A DNA stretch of 43,737 nt, taken from assembly GCA_903929795.1 (NCBI GenBank), contig CAIYWC010000190.1:1-43737 (forward strand), given 5' to 3'. This stretch comes from an uncultured Myxococcales bacterium (GTDB taxonomy: Bacteria; Myxococcota_A; UBA9042). Below are positions 1 through 8,794 of the stretch, in pieces. Every line of letters starts with the position of its first letter. Within the stretch, counting starts at the first letter, position 1. The notes under the pieces are model-generated. The model ran no database searches. It saw only the letters and a list, made by a program, of their open reading frames with translations, and had not been told where the DNA came from. The position numbers and the translations under genes were made by a program.

Positions 1-98
1 CCGCGGCCCGGAGCGGTTTCTTCCCCAAGCTTGTCCGGCCCTTGCCGGCTGCCCGCATCCGGCCCAAACTGCCACAACCACCCTCCGAGGCGCGACCG

Positions 99-2027
99 AT
101 GCCGCCAGACCCGATGCACGCCCTCCTGACTGCCGCCGCGGACGCGATCCTGCCGCCCGCCAACGAGTCGCTGGGCGATCCGCTGCCCGGCGCGGCGGAG
201 CTCGACGTCGCGACGCGCGTGCTCGCGCTGATTCGCCGCCTGCCGCCTGTGCACCAGCGCCTGCTGCGCGCGGGGCTCTGGCTGCTGGAACACCTGCCCT
301 GGCTTGCGCTGCAGCCGCGGTTCTCGCGCCTGGATCGGCCGGCTCGCGCGCGGTGGCTGCACCGGCTGGAGGCGTTCTCGCCGCTCTCGGCGCGCGCGCT
401 GCTGCCGCTGAAAATGCTGACGATGGGCGCGTACCTGGAGACGCCGCGCGTGGCCGCCCTGCTGGGCATGGAGAACGGTCAAAAAGTGCCGCTGGCCCAA
501 GCGCTTGCGCCGATTCAGCCGCTGCCGGTGCAGCGCCCGGAGGATCTGCCGCCAGACGTGCGCGCGGAGTTTGACGTGGTGATTGTCGGTTCGGGTGCGG
601 GCGCGGCGCCGCTGGCGCGGACGCTGGCGCAAGCGGGCTGGTCGGTGGCGCTGATCGAGGAAGGCGACGCCCACACGCGCGAAGAATTCCGCGCGCCGCC
701 GTTGGACCGGATGCCGCTGCTCTACCGCGACGCGGGCGCGACCGTGACGCTGGGCCGGCCGACCGTGCTGCTGCCGATTGGCCGCGCGGTGGGCGGGACA
801 ACGGTGGTCAATTCCGGCACTTGCCTGCGGACGCCGGAGCGGATCGTGGCCGGCTGGCAGGATGCGTTCGGCAGCGGGCTGTCGCCCGAGGCGCTGGCGC
901 GGCACTATCCCGACGTCGAGGCGACGCTGGGCGTGGCGCCGGCTTCCTGGTCGGTGATGGGCGGCAACGCGGAGACGATCCGCCGCGGCGTCGAGGCGCT
1001 GGGCTTGTCCGGGCGGCCGCTGCCGCGCAACGCGCCGGATTGCCACGGCGCGGGCCAGTGCGCGGCGGGCTGTCCACTGGACGCCAAGCGCGGCGTGCAC
1101 TTGAACTACCTGCCGCAAGCGGTGGCCGCCGGTGCGACGATTTTCGCCCGCGCGCGCGCGGATGCGGTCGTGCGCGAAGGCTCGCGCGCCGTGGGCGTGC
1201 GCGGTCGGTTCCGGGCCAAGGATGGCGGGCTGACCGGCCAGTTTGAGCTGCGGGCGCGGCGCGGCGTTGTCGTGGCGGCCGGTGCAATCGGCACGCCGGG
1301 CTTGCTGCGCGCGTCGGGGCTGCGGTCGCCGCATTTGGGCCAGCACCTGCGCATCCATCCAGCGACCGGTGTGACGGGGCGTTTTCCCCATGAAATCCGC
1401 GCGTGGCGCGGCGTGCTGCAGAGCTACCTCATCGAGACGCTGGCGGACGACGGCGTGCTGTTCGAGGCCACGTTTCCACCGCCGAGCCTGGGCTACGCGG
1501 AAGCGGGGATGACGCTGGACGGTCCGGGGCGCAAACAGCTGCTGGGCCACTTCAGCCAACTGGCGACGCTGGGCTTGCTGGTGTCGGACACGTCCGAGGG
1601 CCGCGTGGTGGAGCTGGGCGGCGCGCGCTCGCCGCTGCTGTTCTACAACCTGAACGACGCAGATCGCCGCAAGACGCTGCGCGGCATGAAGCTGGCGGCC
1701 GAGATCCTGCTCGCCGCCGGTGCGACCGAGGTCGTGCCGATGATCGAAGGCGTCGGCGTGCTGCGCAACCGCTCGGAAATCGAAGCATGTTTCGCCCGCG
1801 ACTGGCCGGCGTCGCGGCTGCAGCTGTCGGCATACCATCCGATGGGCACGGCGCGCATCGGCCAGCCCGGCCAAGGCGCCGTCGACGGCTGGGGCGCGGT
1901 GCACGGCGCGGATCGCCTCGTTGTCTGCGATGCCTGCGTGTTTCCCACGTCGCTGACCGTCAACCCGCAGGTCACCATCATGGCTTTTGCCCAGCGTGCG
2001 GCGGCGCGCATCCTGGAGACCTGGTGA
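99..2027 (+). CDS. GMC-family FAD-dependent oxidoreductase
   Basis: Flavoprotein of the glucose-methanol-choline family, likely oxidising an alcohol; the layout (about 155 residues before the FAD fold) resembles long-chain alcohol oxidases. Seen: a Rossmann FAD motif VGSGAGAAPLA with its first Gly near residue 164, a central C-x5-C-x3-CP stretch (CHGAGQCAAGCP) followed by NYLP, typical of this subfamily, and a C-terminal GMC_C domain with catalytic-type His580 (YHPMGT) and Asn622 (VNPQ). The length of 642 aa fits. I chose ATG 99 because GAGG lies 8 bases upstream; a TTG 57 bases earlier stays in frame but lacks a ribosome site. Its TGA overlaps the ATG of the next gene by one base, so the two are probably translated together. 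The substrate is unknown. Confidence 0.85.
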   Translation: MPPDPMHALLTAAADAILPPANESLGDPLPGAAELDVATRVLALIRRLPPVHQRLLRAGLWLLEHLPWLALQPRFSRLDRPARARWLHRLEAFSPLSARALLPLKMLTMGAYLETPRVAALLGMENGQKVPLAQALAPIQPLPVQRPEDLPPDVRAEFDVVIVGSGAGAAPLARTLAQAGWSVALIEEGDAHTREEFRAPPLDRMPLLYRDAGATVTLGRPTVLLPIGRAVGGTTVVNSGTCLRTPERIVAGWQDAFGSGLSPEALARHYPDVEATLGVAPASWSVMGGNAETIRRGVEALGLSGRPLPRNAPDCHGAGQCAAGCPLDAKRGVHLNYLPQAVAAGATIFARARADAVVREGSRAVGVRGRFRAKDGGLTGQFELRARRGVVVAAGAIGTPGLLRASGLRSPHLGQHLRIHPATGVTGRFPHEIRAWRGVLQSYLIETLADDGVLFEATFPPPSLGYAEAGMTLDGPGRKQLLGHFSQLATLGLLVSDTSEGRVVELGGARSPLLFYNLNDADRRKTLRGMKLAAEILLAAGATEVVPMIEGVGVLRNRSEIEACFARDWPASRLQLSAYHPMGTARIGQPGQGAVDGWGAVHGADRLVVCDACVFPTSLTVNPQVTIMAFAQRAAARILETW

Positions 2028-3322
2028 TGCCGTACGACAGCTTTCTCCTCGATCCGATTCTGCTTTTCCTCACCGGCTGGTGCGTCAGCTGGCTGCTTGC
2101 GCGGCGCCCTGCCCGCTTTCGGCCCGCGGTGATGCAAGGCACCGTCGCCGTGACGCTGGTGGTCTACTGGGGCACGTCCGTGTCGCTGTATTTCGACCTG
2201 CCGTGGACGCGCTGGCTCTGGGAGCTGTGCGGCGCGCAGACCGGCCGCGACTGGATGCTGAATTCCGGGCTGTTTCACTTCGAGTTCCGCCACCCGGGCT
2301 GGCTGACACACCTGATTTCGTTCCTGATTTTCCTGACCTACCCGCTGTGGATCCTGGCCGGGCTGGCGAGCGGCATGCCGCGGCTGCGGACGGGGCTGGA
2401 GCTGGGCGCGCGGCGCTGGCGCGGGCAAAAGCCGCGGCAGGAAGTCTGGTATGGCACAGCGACGGATCCGCGGACGGGCGACGCGCTGTGGCTGCACGCG
2501 GAGACGGTGGCGCCGCCGCACGACGCGCCGTACGCGCACGGCTGGGCGGCGTTCTTCCCGGCACACGGCGAGCCGGTGCTGTCGCGCTTTGGCCCGGCGC
2601 CGGTGCAACAGCCCGAGGCGCGCTGGTTCGCGGCGGATGCGACCACGCTCACGCCGGACGCGTGGCAGGGCCAGACGTCGCGGATCACGTGGAATCTGCA
2701 GCAAAATCTCCTGACACCGCCGCTGCTGCCGTTTGCGCGCTGGCTGTGGGAGATGGAGGCGCTGCCGGGCGCGATGGTCGTGCTGGACCCGCAGGCGCGC
2801 TGGTCGGGCCAGCTGACGGTGGACGGCGCGGTGCTGGATTTTGCCGGACCGGTCGGGCTGGCGCGCATCTACGGCCATGGCAGCGCGGCGCGGTGGGCGT
2901 GGCTGCACGCGGACTTGGGCGACGGGGCGGTGCTGGAAGTCGTGGCGGCGGTGTCCACGCGCCCGGGGCTGACGCGGCTGCGGCCGGCGCCCTTTGTGCG
3001 GCTGCGGTGGCAAGGTCAGGATTGGCCGCGTTTTCCGCTGCTTGCGGCGCTGACCGCGTTTCGCTGCGAGCCGACGCTGCCGGGCTGGACGTTGGAGGGC
3101 CAGGTCGGCAACCGGCGCCTACGCGTGGCGGTCGCGCTGCCGCCGGAGCGCTGCGTAGCGGTGGCGTATCGCGATCCGGATGGCCAAACGGCGACGTGCA
3201 CGCACAGCGCGCGCGCGGATGCGACCGTCGTGCTGGAGCTGCGGCAAGGCGGCGCGTGGACGGTCGCGCAGCGCTGGGACCTGGCGGCGACGGCGCACGC
3301 GGAGGTTGGGCTGCGGCCATGA
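2027..3322 (+). CDS. Membrane protein with CrtC/AttH (lipocalin-like) type C-terminal domain
   Basis: Protein of 431 aa starting at the ATG that overlaps the stop of the GMC gene. Seen: three hydrophobic, probably membrane-spanning stretches in the first 115 residues, then a soluble beta-rich region of about 300 residues. The C-terminal part has a pattern (FAGPVGLARIYGHG, then RWAWLHADLGDGAVLEV) that resembles hydroxyneurosporene synthase / AttH / tocopherol-cyclase-like folds; this is a pattern judgement, not a proven match. Coupling to a GMC oxidase suggests both act on a lipid or isoprenoid substrate at the membrane (inference). No catalytic residues can be assigned with confidence. Confidence 0.6.
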   Translation: MPYDSFLLDPILLFLTGWCVSWLLARRPARFRPAVMQGTVAVTLVVYWGTSVSLYFDLPWTRWLWELCGAQTGRDWMLNSGLFHFEFRHPGWLTHLISFLIFLTYPLWILAGLASGMPRLRTGLELGARRWRGQKPRQEVWYGTATDPRTGDALWLHAETVAPPHDAPYAHGWAAFFPAHGEPVLSRFGPAPVQQPEARWFAADATTLTPDAWQGQTSRITWNLQQNLLTPPLLPFARWLWEMEALPGAMVVLDPQARWSGQLTVDGAVLDFAGPVGLARIYGHGSAARWAWLHADLGDGAVLEVVAAVSTRPGLTRLRPAPFVRLRWQGQDWPRFPLLAALTAFRCEPTLPGWTLEGQVGNRRLRVAVALPPERCVAVAYRDPDGQTATCTHSARADATVVLELRQGGAWTVAQRWDLAATAHAEVGLRP

Positions 3323-3353
3323 CAATTCCTCACGCAATCGCCGGTCCAGCGCG

Positions 3354-3382
3354 TTTTCCTGCGCCAGAATGCCGTGTAAACT
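3354..3382 (+). promoter_or_regulatory. Possible promoter of the hemolysin III-like gene
   Basis: TTTTCC, a 17-base spacer and TAAACT, ending 43 bases before the ATG at 3426. The -10 is reasonable and the -35 weak. Similar spacing recurs before several other genes in the window. Confidence 0.3.
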
Positions 3383-3425
3383 GACCGGCACACGGCGCTG
3401 CTCGCCCGTCCGGAGCCCGCTCGCC

Positions 3426-4100
3426 ATGACCACCCTCCCCGCGCTCAGCAAGGACGGCAGCGTCCATGTCACCGACGAGGTCTGGAACACGCGCATCTCC
3501 AGCCTCGGCGCCGTCCTGACCGTCTGCGGCGTCAGCTTTTTGCTCTGGCGTTCCGCCGCGATGGCCAGCCCCGTGCGCGTCTGGAGCTTTCTCATCTACG
3601 GCCTCGGCACGCTCAGCGTGTTCGTGACAAGCGCGCTGCACCACGGCTTTCACGGCACGCCGCGCCAGGATTTTCTGCTGCGCCAGGCCGATTACCTCGC
3701 GATTTTTTTGATGATTGCCGGCACGTTCACGCCTTTTTGCCTGGTGCTGGTGCCGGGACCGCTGAGCACGGGCGTGCTTGTGTTTGTCTGGCTGCTGGCG
3801 GCGGCGGGCATCGCGTCCAAGGCGCTGTATCCGGCGCTGCCCAAGTGGGCGACGCTGGCGATGACAATCGGCATGGGCTGGGTCGCCGTCGTGCTTGTTC
3901 CGCAGGTGTATGGCGCGCTGCGCCTGGCCGGGCTTGTCAGCGTCGCGGTGGGCGGCGCGTTCTTCACCGTCGGCGGGCTGATCTTCGGGCTGGAGAAGCC
4001 CAATCCGCTGCCGGGACGCTTTGGCTTTCATGAAATTTGGCACTGCTTTGTCGTCGCCGGCGCGAGCTGTCACTTCGCCACGATGTGCATGTGCCTGTGA
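3426..4100 (+). CDS. Hemolysin III / PAQR family membrane protein
   Basis: Integral membrane protein of 224 aa, the usual size for the bacterial hemolysin III (YqfA/PAQR) family. Seen: about seven hydrophobic segments, an early S-A-L-H-H motif after the second segment, Q-A-D-Y at the start of the third, and a C-terminal H-E-I-W-H...C-H-F block; these Ser, His and Asp residues are the conserved metal-site positions of the superfamily. Start chosen at ATG 3426; in-frame sequence further upstream runs through the previous gene and lacks a signal. The physiological role of the bacterial members is poorly defined; haemolysis is a historical label. Followed 25 bases later by a lipoprotein gene. Confidence 0.85.
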   Translation: MTTLPALSKDGSVHVTDEVWNTRISSLGAVLTVCGVSFLLWRSAAMASPVRVWSFLIYGLGTLSVFVTSALHHGFHGTPRQDFLLRQADYLAIFLMIAGTFTPFCLVLVPGPLSTGVLVFVWLLAAAGIASKALYPALPKWATLAMTIGMGWVAVVLVPQVYGALRLAGLVSVAVGGAFFTVGGLIFGLEKPNPLPGRFGFHEIWHCFVVAGASCHFATMCMCL

Positions 4101-4125
4101 CGCTGACCGGGAGGTCACTTCCGCC

Positions 4126-5445
4126 ATGAAATCGAACCCTTTCAGCTGCGCATGGCTCTGCGTCTTTGCGCTTGCCGGCTGCCACAGCGACGCGAGCAGC
4201 CCGGCCAAGTCCGCCGCCCAGCGCCCGCTGCCGCTGCCGGAATTCGTCTTTGGTTCCGCCGCGACCGACATCGGCCAAGCGGCGATGGTGACGTGCGCGC
4301 AGATTGGCTACCGCTGGATCCGCGTGCCGATTCGCTGGCAGATGCTGGAGCCGACGGTGACGGCGCTGCCGACGCTGACGCGCGCCCAGCTCGCGGCGAA
4401 CCCGGCGCTGGTCGACGAGCTGACGGCGCGAGCGGACTGGTCGGTGCCGGACGCGACGCTGGCGGCGGCGTCCAAGCTCGGGCTGCACGTCATCGGTTTT
4501 GTCGGCGCCTCGTCGCCGCCGACGCTGGATGGCGCGCCGCTGGATCCGGCCAAGCTGGGCACCGAGTCCTACATCGCCGAGCAGGCGCTGGCGACGCGCG
4601 CGATCGTGCGCAGGTACGGCCGCGCGCGCGTGGGCACGCCCGCGGACGTGGCGACCATCGAGGTCTGGCAGACCGAAAATGAGCTGAACATCGCGCCGGC
4701 GGCGTCGCTCATCGGCTGGCGGACGCCGGCGGGGCTGGCGGCGTTTACGAGCTCGCCGTGGGCCGATTTCCAGTTCCAGACCGCGCTGCTGACCGGGCTG
4801 CGCGACGCCGTCCTGGCCGAGGACGCGGACGCGGTGACGGAAATCAACATCAACACGGACATGAACGACGCGTTCAACACGCAGTTTGGCCGGCCGGGCT
4901 GGGAGGACGTGGTCGTCGCGTGGCGCGATTTGGCGGACGTCATCGGTTTTGACACCTACCCGAATTATTACGTGGCGCAGCCCGCCGATGGCACCATCGT
5001 CGGCCAGCGCGCCAAGCGGTTTCTGCAGCTTGTGCATCCGGGCCAGCAGGTCATGGTCGTGGAGACGGGCTATCCCAATGGCCCCGCGGCGCGCGGCTTT
5101 TCCGCGGCCAGCCAGCAGCAATTCCTCCAGCAAGCGTGGACGTCGTGCCGGGACGCGGGTGTCTCGGGCTTCATGCCGTTCGCGATCGCCGATGGCAGCG
5201 GTCCCGACCCGGTGTTTACGCCGGACGACCAGACGCGGCTGGATGCGCTGGGCGCGGCGCTGCAGGACGGCGATTTCGTCGCGTTGGCGGCGCTCTACAC
5301 CAACGAGAGCGACTGGATGCAGAACCGGATGGCGGCGCTGACCGGCGCGGTGGAGGCGCGCTGGGGGCTGTACGGGCCAAACGGCGAGGGGTTGCCGGCG
5401 CTCGCGGTCGTCCAAGGGATTGCCGCGGAGACGGCTGGGCGGTAA
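4126..5445 (+). CDS. Glycoside hydrolase clan-A-like lipoprotein
   Basis: Secreted lipoprotein of 439 aa. Seen: a signal peptide ending in the lipobox LAGC, then a TIM-barrel-like sequence. A T-E-N-E-L-N motif places Asn185-Glu186 where clan GH-A enzymes have the Asn-Glu acid/base pair, and V-V-E-T-G-Y-P places Glu313 as candidate nucleophile at the end of a late strand; F-D-T-Y-P-N lies between. The family within clan A (GH53-, GH39- or GH5-like) cannot be decided by eye. GGGAGG ends 11 bases before the ATG. It probably acts on an extracellular glycan after export and lipid anchoring (inference). The gene ends 36 bases before hisH, so it could be transcribed into the histidine genes. Confidence 0.65.
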   Translation: MKSNPFSCAWLCVFALAGCHSDASSPAKSAAQRPLPLPEFVFGSAATDIGQAAMVTCAQIGYRWIRVPIRWQMLEPTVTALPTLTRAQLAANPALVDELTARADWSVPDATLAAASKLGLHVIGFVGASSPPTLDGAPLDPAKLGTESYIAEQALATRAIVRRYGRARVGTPADVATIEVWQTENELNIAPAASLIGWRTPAGLAAFTSSPWADFQFQTALLTGLRDAVLAEDADAVTEININTDMNDAFNTQFGRPGWEDVVVAWRDLADVIGFDTYPNYYVAQPADGTIVGQRAKRFLQLVHPGQQVMVVETGYPNGPAARGFSAASQQQFLQQAWTSCRDAGVSGFMPFAIADGSGPDPVFTPDDQTRLDALGAALQDGDFVALAALYTNESDWMQNRMAALTGAVEARWGLYGPNGEGLPALAVVQGIAAETAGR

Positions 5446-5481
5446 AACGCCGCAGCGGCCGCAGCGGACGCACGGGCGGCC

Positions 5482-6087
5482 ATGATTGCAATCGTTGACT
5501 ATGGCGCCGGCAATGTCGCTTCCGTGCACAAGGCGCTCGCGCATCTGGGCCGCGCCAGCGTGCTGAGCGCCGACCCGGCAGTCCTGCGCAGCGCCGACCT
5601 CGTCGTTTTTCCCGGCCAGGGCCACTTTGGCCAAGCCATGGCGCGGCTGACATCGACCGGGCTGGACGACGTGCTGCGCGAGGTGATCGCCAGCGGCAAG
5701 CCGTTTGTCGGCATCTGCTTGGGCCTGCAGCTGCTGTTTGACGCCAGCGACGAGGCGCCGGGCGTGCCTGGGCTGGGCGTGCTGCGCGGCCGCTGCGTGG
5801 CGTTCCAGGCGCCGCTGAAAGTGCCGCAGATCGGCTGGAACCAGGTGCAGCGCGTGCGCCCGGGCTCGGCGTTGGATGCGGTGCCGGACGGCCAGTTCTT
5901 CTACTTCGTGCACACCTACCATGCGGTGGCCGATGACGCGCAAGATGTCGTCGCGACTGCCGATTATGGCGCGCCGTTCACCGCGGCGGTGCAGCGCGGC
6001 AACGTGTTCGCCGCGCAGTTTCACCCGGAAAAGTCCGGCGAGGTCGGCCTGCAGCTGCTCCGGGCGGCGACGGCGGCCGCATGCTGA
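5482..6087 (+). CDS. hisH: Imidazole glycerol phosphate synthase, glutaminase subunit
   Basis: Class-I glutamine amidotransferase subunit (201 aa) that releases ammonia from glutamine and passes it to HisF in histidine synthesis, in the cytoplasm. Seen: N-terminal IVDYGAGN, oxyanion-type F-P-G-Q-G, nucleophile Cys79 in GICLGLQ, and His181/Glu183 in QFHPEKS, so the Cys-His-Glu triad is complete. Length matches the family. The last seven bases overlap the start of hisF, which suits the 1:1 complex with HisF. It lacks hisB or hisA as direct neighbours, unlike the classic operon. Confidence 0.96.
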   Translation: MIAIVDYGAGNVASVHKALAHLGRASVLSADPAVLRSADLVVFPGQGHFGQAMARLTSTGLDDVLREVIASGKPFVGICLGLQLLFDASDEAPGVPGLGVLRGRCVAFQAPLKVPQIGWNQVQRVRPGSALDAVPDGQFFYFVHTYHAVADDAQDVVATADYGAPFTAAVQRGNVFAAQFHPEKSGEVGLQLLRAATAAAC

Positions 6088-6839
6088 CCCGCCGCGTCAT
6101 CCCATGCCTGGACATCGAGAACGGGCGCGTCGTCAAGGGCGTGAATTTCCTCGGACTTCGCGACGCCGGCGATCCCGTCGAGCTCGCCGCCCGCTACGAC
6201 CGCGAAGGCGCCGACGAGCTGACGTTCCTCGACATCCGCGCCAGCGACCAAGGCCGCGCCACGCTTCTGGATTTGGTCAACCGCGTCTCGCGCGAGCTCT
6301 TCATCCCGTTCACCGTCGGCGGCGGCATGCGCACGCTGGACGACATGCGCCAGGTGCTGCTGGCCGGCGCGGACAAGGTGTCGATCGGCACAGCTGCGAC
6401 CAACAAACCCCAGCTTGTAGCCGATGCCGCGAATGAATTTGGCAACCAATGCATTGTCGTTTCACTCGATGTCCGCAGAATCGCTGGCCGTTATGAGCTG
6501 ACCAGCCACGGCGGACGCTTGCCCACCGGCATCGACGCGCTGGAATTCGCCAAGCTTGTCGCTGGCTTGGGCGCGGGCGAGCTGCTCGTCAACGACATGG
6601 ACGCGGACGGCACCGAGCGCGGCTTTGGCAACGAACTCAACCGCGCGATTGCCCGCAGCGTGCGCATCCCGCTCATCGCGTCGGGCGGCGCCGGCCAAAT
6701 CAGCGACTTCGCCGACGCGGTGCTCGACGGCGAGGTCGACGCAGTCCTCGCCGCCAGCGTGTTCCATTTCGGCAAGTTCACGATCGGCCAGGTCAAGGAC
6801 GCGATGGCGGCGCGCGGCATCCCGGTCCGCCGCGTTTGA
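6081..6839 (+). CDS. hisF: Imidazole glycerol phosphate synthase, cyclase subunit
   Basis: (beta/alpha)8 cyclase subunit (252 aa) that uses ammonia from HisH to make imidazole glycerol phosphate and AICAR from PRFAR. Seen: catalytic Asp11 in PCLDIE and Asp130 in SLDVRR, phosphate-binding loops VGGGMR and SGGAG, and the signature NDMDADGT. The gene overlaps hisH by seven bases. The product AICAR links to purine synthesis. No other his gene follows; the next gene encodes an unrelated exported protein 32 bases on. Confidence 0.96.
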   Translation: MLTRRVIPCLDIENGRVVKGVNFLGLRDAGDPVELAARYDREGADELTFLDIRASDQGRATLLDLVNRVSRELFIPFTVGGGMRTLDDMRQVLLAGADKVSIGTAATNKPQLVADAANEFGNQCIVVSLDVRRIAGRYELTSHGGRLPTGIDALEFAKLVAGLGAGELLVNDMDADGTERGFGNELNRAIARSVRIPLIASGGAGQISDFADAVLDGEVDAVLAASVFHFGKFTIGQVKDAMAARGIPVRRV

Positions 6840-6871
6840 CTCCGCGGGCGCGGCGCGGCAAAGTCCGCGAC

Positions 6872-8794
6872 ATGACACACGCTCACCGCTTCGCCGTTCT
6901 CGTTCTGGCTGTTTTCACGGCGTGCGCCGCGCATATCGACGAGCCGTGGTTTGATGCGGACGGCCTGCGCCAGGCCGCCAAGCTGCAGCATCCAGAAGGC
7001 GCCAAGCGCGTGGAACTGGACGTTCACGAGCGGCTGTGGGTGAGCGACGCCGGCAACGTGCGGCGCTGGCGTCGATTTACGCACAGGGCCACGCTTGTCC
7101 TCGAGCCGCAGCCCGACGGCAAGTGGTCGAGGGCCGTCACCTCGCCCACGCTGTTGCGCACCGACGATCGCGTGCGGGCGCTGCTGCCCGACGGCACGGC
7201 GCGCGAGCTGCCGGTGAGCGAAGGGATGGCCAGCGGCGCGGTCTGGGGTCACAAGGACTGGACGTACACCTGGACGCTGGAGCAGTTGCCGCCGGGCACG
7301 ATCATGGAGGTGATCGAGGGTTCCGGCGCCGATCACACGACGACGAACTTTTCCGGACAGCTGACCGAACGCGCGCCGATCCAGCACCGGCGCCAGGAGA
7401 TCTGGGTCGAGAAGTCGCTGAGCAGCACGCTGACGGCGTACAACGCGGCGCTGGCCATCGCGACGGAGCCATCGGACGACGGCTACGTGCATTTCGCCAT
7501 CGAGGCCACGGCGCTGGCGGGCGACGCGGAGGAGGACTGGCCGCTTGGCGCCCAGCTGCGCGAGCCGTCCTGGCTGCTGCGGCTGACGGCCCGGCTGGCC
7601 AACCGCGAAATCCTGCTCGCCGCGCACGATTGGGACCGGATGCTGCCGGCGTGGAACCCGGCGTTTGCGCGCCCGGATCCGCCGGTTCTGGCGGTCGACC
7701 CGACGCCGGTGGACGCGCAGAAGCCGCTGATTCCCCAGCTTTTTGCCCACGTGCGCGACGGCTGGCACACGAGCGGTTTTGAGCTGGCGGACAAGACGCC
7801 GCCGGAGCTGCTCGTCCAGACCGACCGCGCGACGGCGGCGCAGAAGGCGGCGATCCTCCACGCCCGGCTGACAGCGGCGGGAATTCCAGTGCAGTGGGCA
7901 GGGACCACGCGGTTTGGCACAACGCGTTTTGAGCCGACGCAGCCGAGTAGCTTCGCGCTGAACCACTTGATTTTGTACGTGCCAGAGACCAATGGCCCGG
8001 GCCAGTGGCTCGATCCGGCGTGCGAGATGTGCGAGGCCGGCGAGCTGCCGTACTGGCTGGCGGGCGCGCACGCGGTGACGGCCGTGGCGGATCCGCTGAA
8101 CCCCGGCGCGGTGCGGACGCAGATCCTGCCGGTGACGGGCAAGCTGCGGCTGGATGGGCTGTCGCAGGATCGGACGGCGGTGCGCATCGACGCGGACGGG
8201 CTGGCGCACGCGGCGCTGCGGCGCGAACTGACCGGTGCGGCAGCGCTTTTTGACCTGCACCAGAAGCCGCCGGCGACGGCGACGGAGCGCGACAAGAACG
8301 CCAAGGACCACGCGCGCGACATGCACGAGCGCGCGGAACTGGACCAGCCGACCGAGCTGCGCTGCGATGCGCCCGCGGCCAAGTGCGCGCGCGACATGGT
8401 GTTTCACGTGGAAAAATACGCGACGGTCACGGCCGACCGCCTGGTGGTGCCGATGCGGCTGCTGGGCGGCCTGCTCGACAAGCTGTTCCAGAAAGACGCA
8501 CCGCGCCACGGTCCAGTGCTGATCGAACGGCCATGGAACCACCGGCAAACACTAGCGATTCAGCTGCCGCCGGGCTACGCGCTGGCCGAGCCGCCCGCCG
8601 ACGTGGACGTGCAGGAAGGGCCGTTTCGCGCGACGTGCCACGCGGGCAAAGACGGCGACGCGTGGACCTGGACGCGCGAAATCGCGCTCCCGCAGCAGAT
8701 CGTGCCGGTGGCGCAGTTTGCCGGGCTGCGCAAGGTCGTGCGGGCGTTTGCCGCGTGCCGGGAAGCGATCGCGGTGGCGCATAAAGTGCCCTAG
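6872..8794 (+). CDS. Exported DUF3857/transglutaminase-like protein, catalytic Cys absent
   Basis: Protein of 640 aa with an N-terminal signal (hydrophobic stretch ending F-T-A-C, a poor lipobox). The layout resembles DUF3857-transglutaminase proteins: an N-terminal beta domain (RRWRRFTHRATLVL), a middle transglutaminase-like domain and a C-terminal beta domain. In the middle domain the usual G-x-C-x-D-K-A segment reads R-A-T-A-A-Q-K-A, so the nucleophile Cys is Ala, while the His (LNHLILYVP) and Asp (QWLDPAC) positions appear kept. It is therefore probably a non-enzymatic member (inference). A TTG start 36 bases upstream exists in the same frame; the ATG starts the signal peptide cleanly. 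The stop overlaps the convergent GH27 stop by four bases. Confidence 0.6.
   Translation: MTHAHRFAVLVLAVFTACAAHIDEPWFDADGLRQAAKLQHPEGAKRVELDVHERLWVSDAGNVRRWRRFTHRATLVLEPQPDGKWSRAVTSPTLLRTDDRVRALLPDGTARELPVSEGMASGAVWGHKDWTYTWTLEQLPPGTIMEVIEGSGADHTTTNFSGQLTERAPIQHRRQEIWVEKSLSSTLTAYNAALAIATEPSDDGYVHFAIEATALAGDAEEDWPLGAQLREPSWLLRLTARLANREILLAAHDWDRMLPAWNPAFARPDPPVLAVDPTPVDAQKPLIPQLFAHVRDGWHTSGFELADKTPPELLVQTDRATAAQKAAILHARLTAAGIPVQWAGTTRFGTTRFEPTQPSSFALNHLILYVPETNGPGQWLDPACEMCEAGELPYWLAGAHAVTAVADPLNPGAVRTQILPVTGKLRLDGLSQDRTAVRIDADGLAHAALRRELTGAAALFDLHQKPPATATERDKNAKDHARDMHERAELDQPTELRCDAPAAKCARDMVFHVEKYATVTADRLVVPMRLLGGLLDKLFQKDAPRHGPVLIERPWNHRQTLAIQLPPGYALAEPPADVDVQEGPFRATCHAGKDGDAWTWTREIALPQQIVPVAQFAGLRKVVRAFAACREAIAVAHKVP

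Noticed and set aside
42..98. TTG start adding 19 residues to the GMC oxidoreductase
   Set aside because: No ribosome site at 42, whereas GAGG precedes ATG 99.
1403..2026. N-terminal extension of the second gene into the GMC gene
   Set aside because: The extension is the out-of-frame shadow of the GMC C-terminus; the membrane protein begins naturally at the overlapping ATG 2027.
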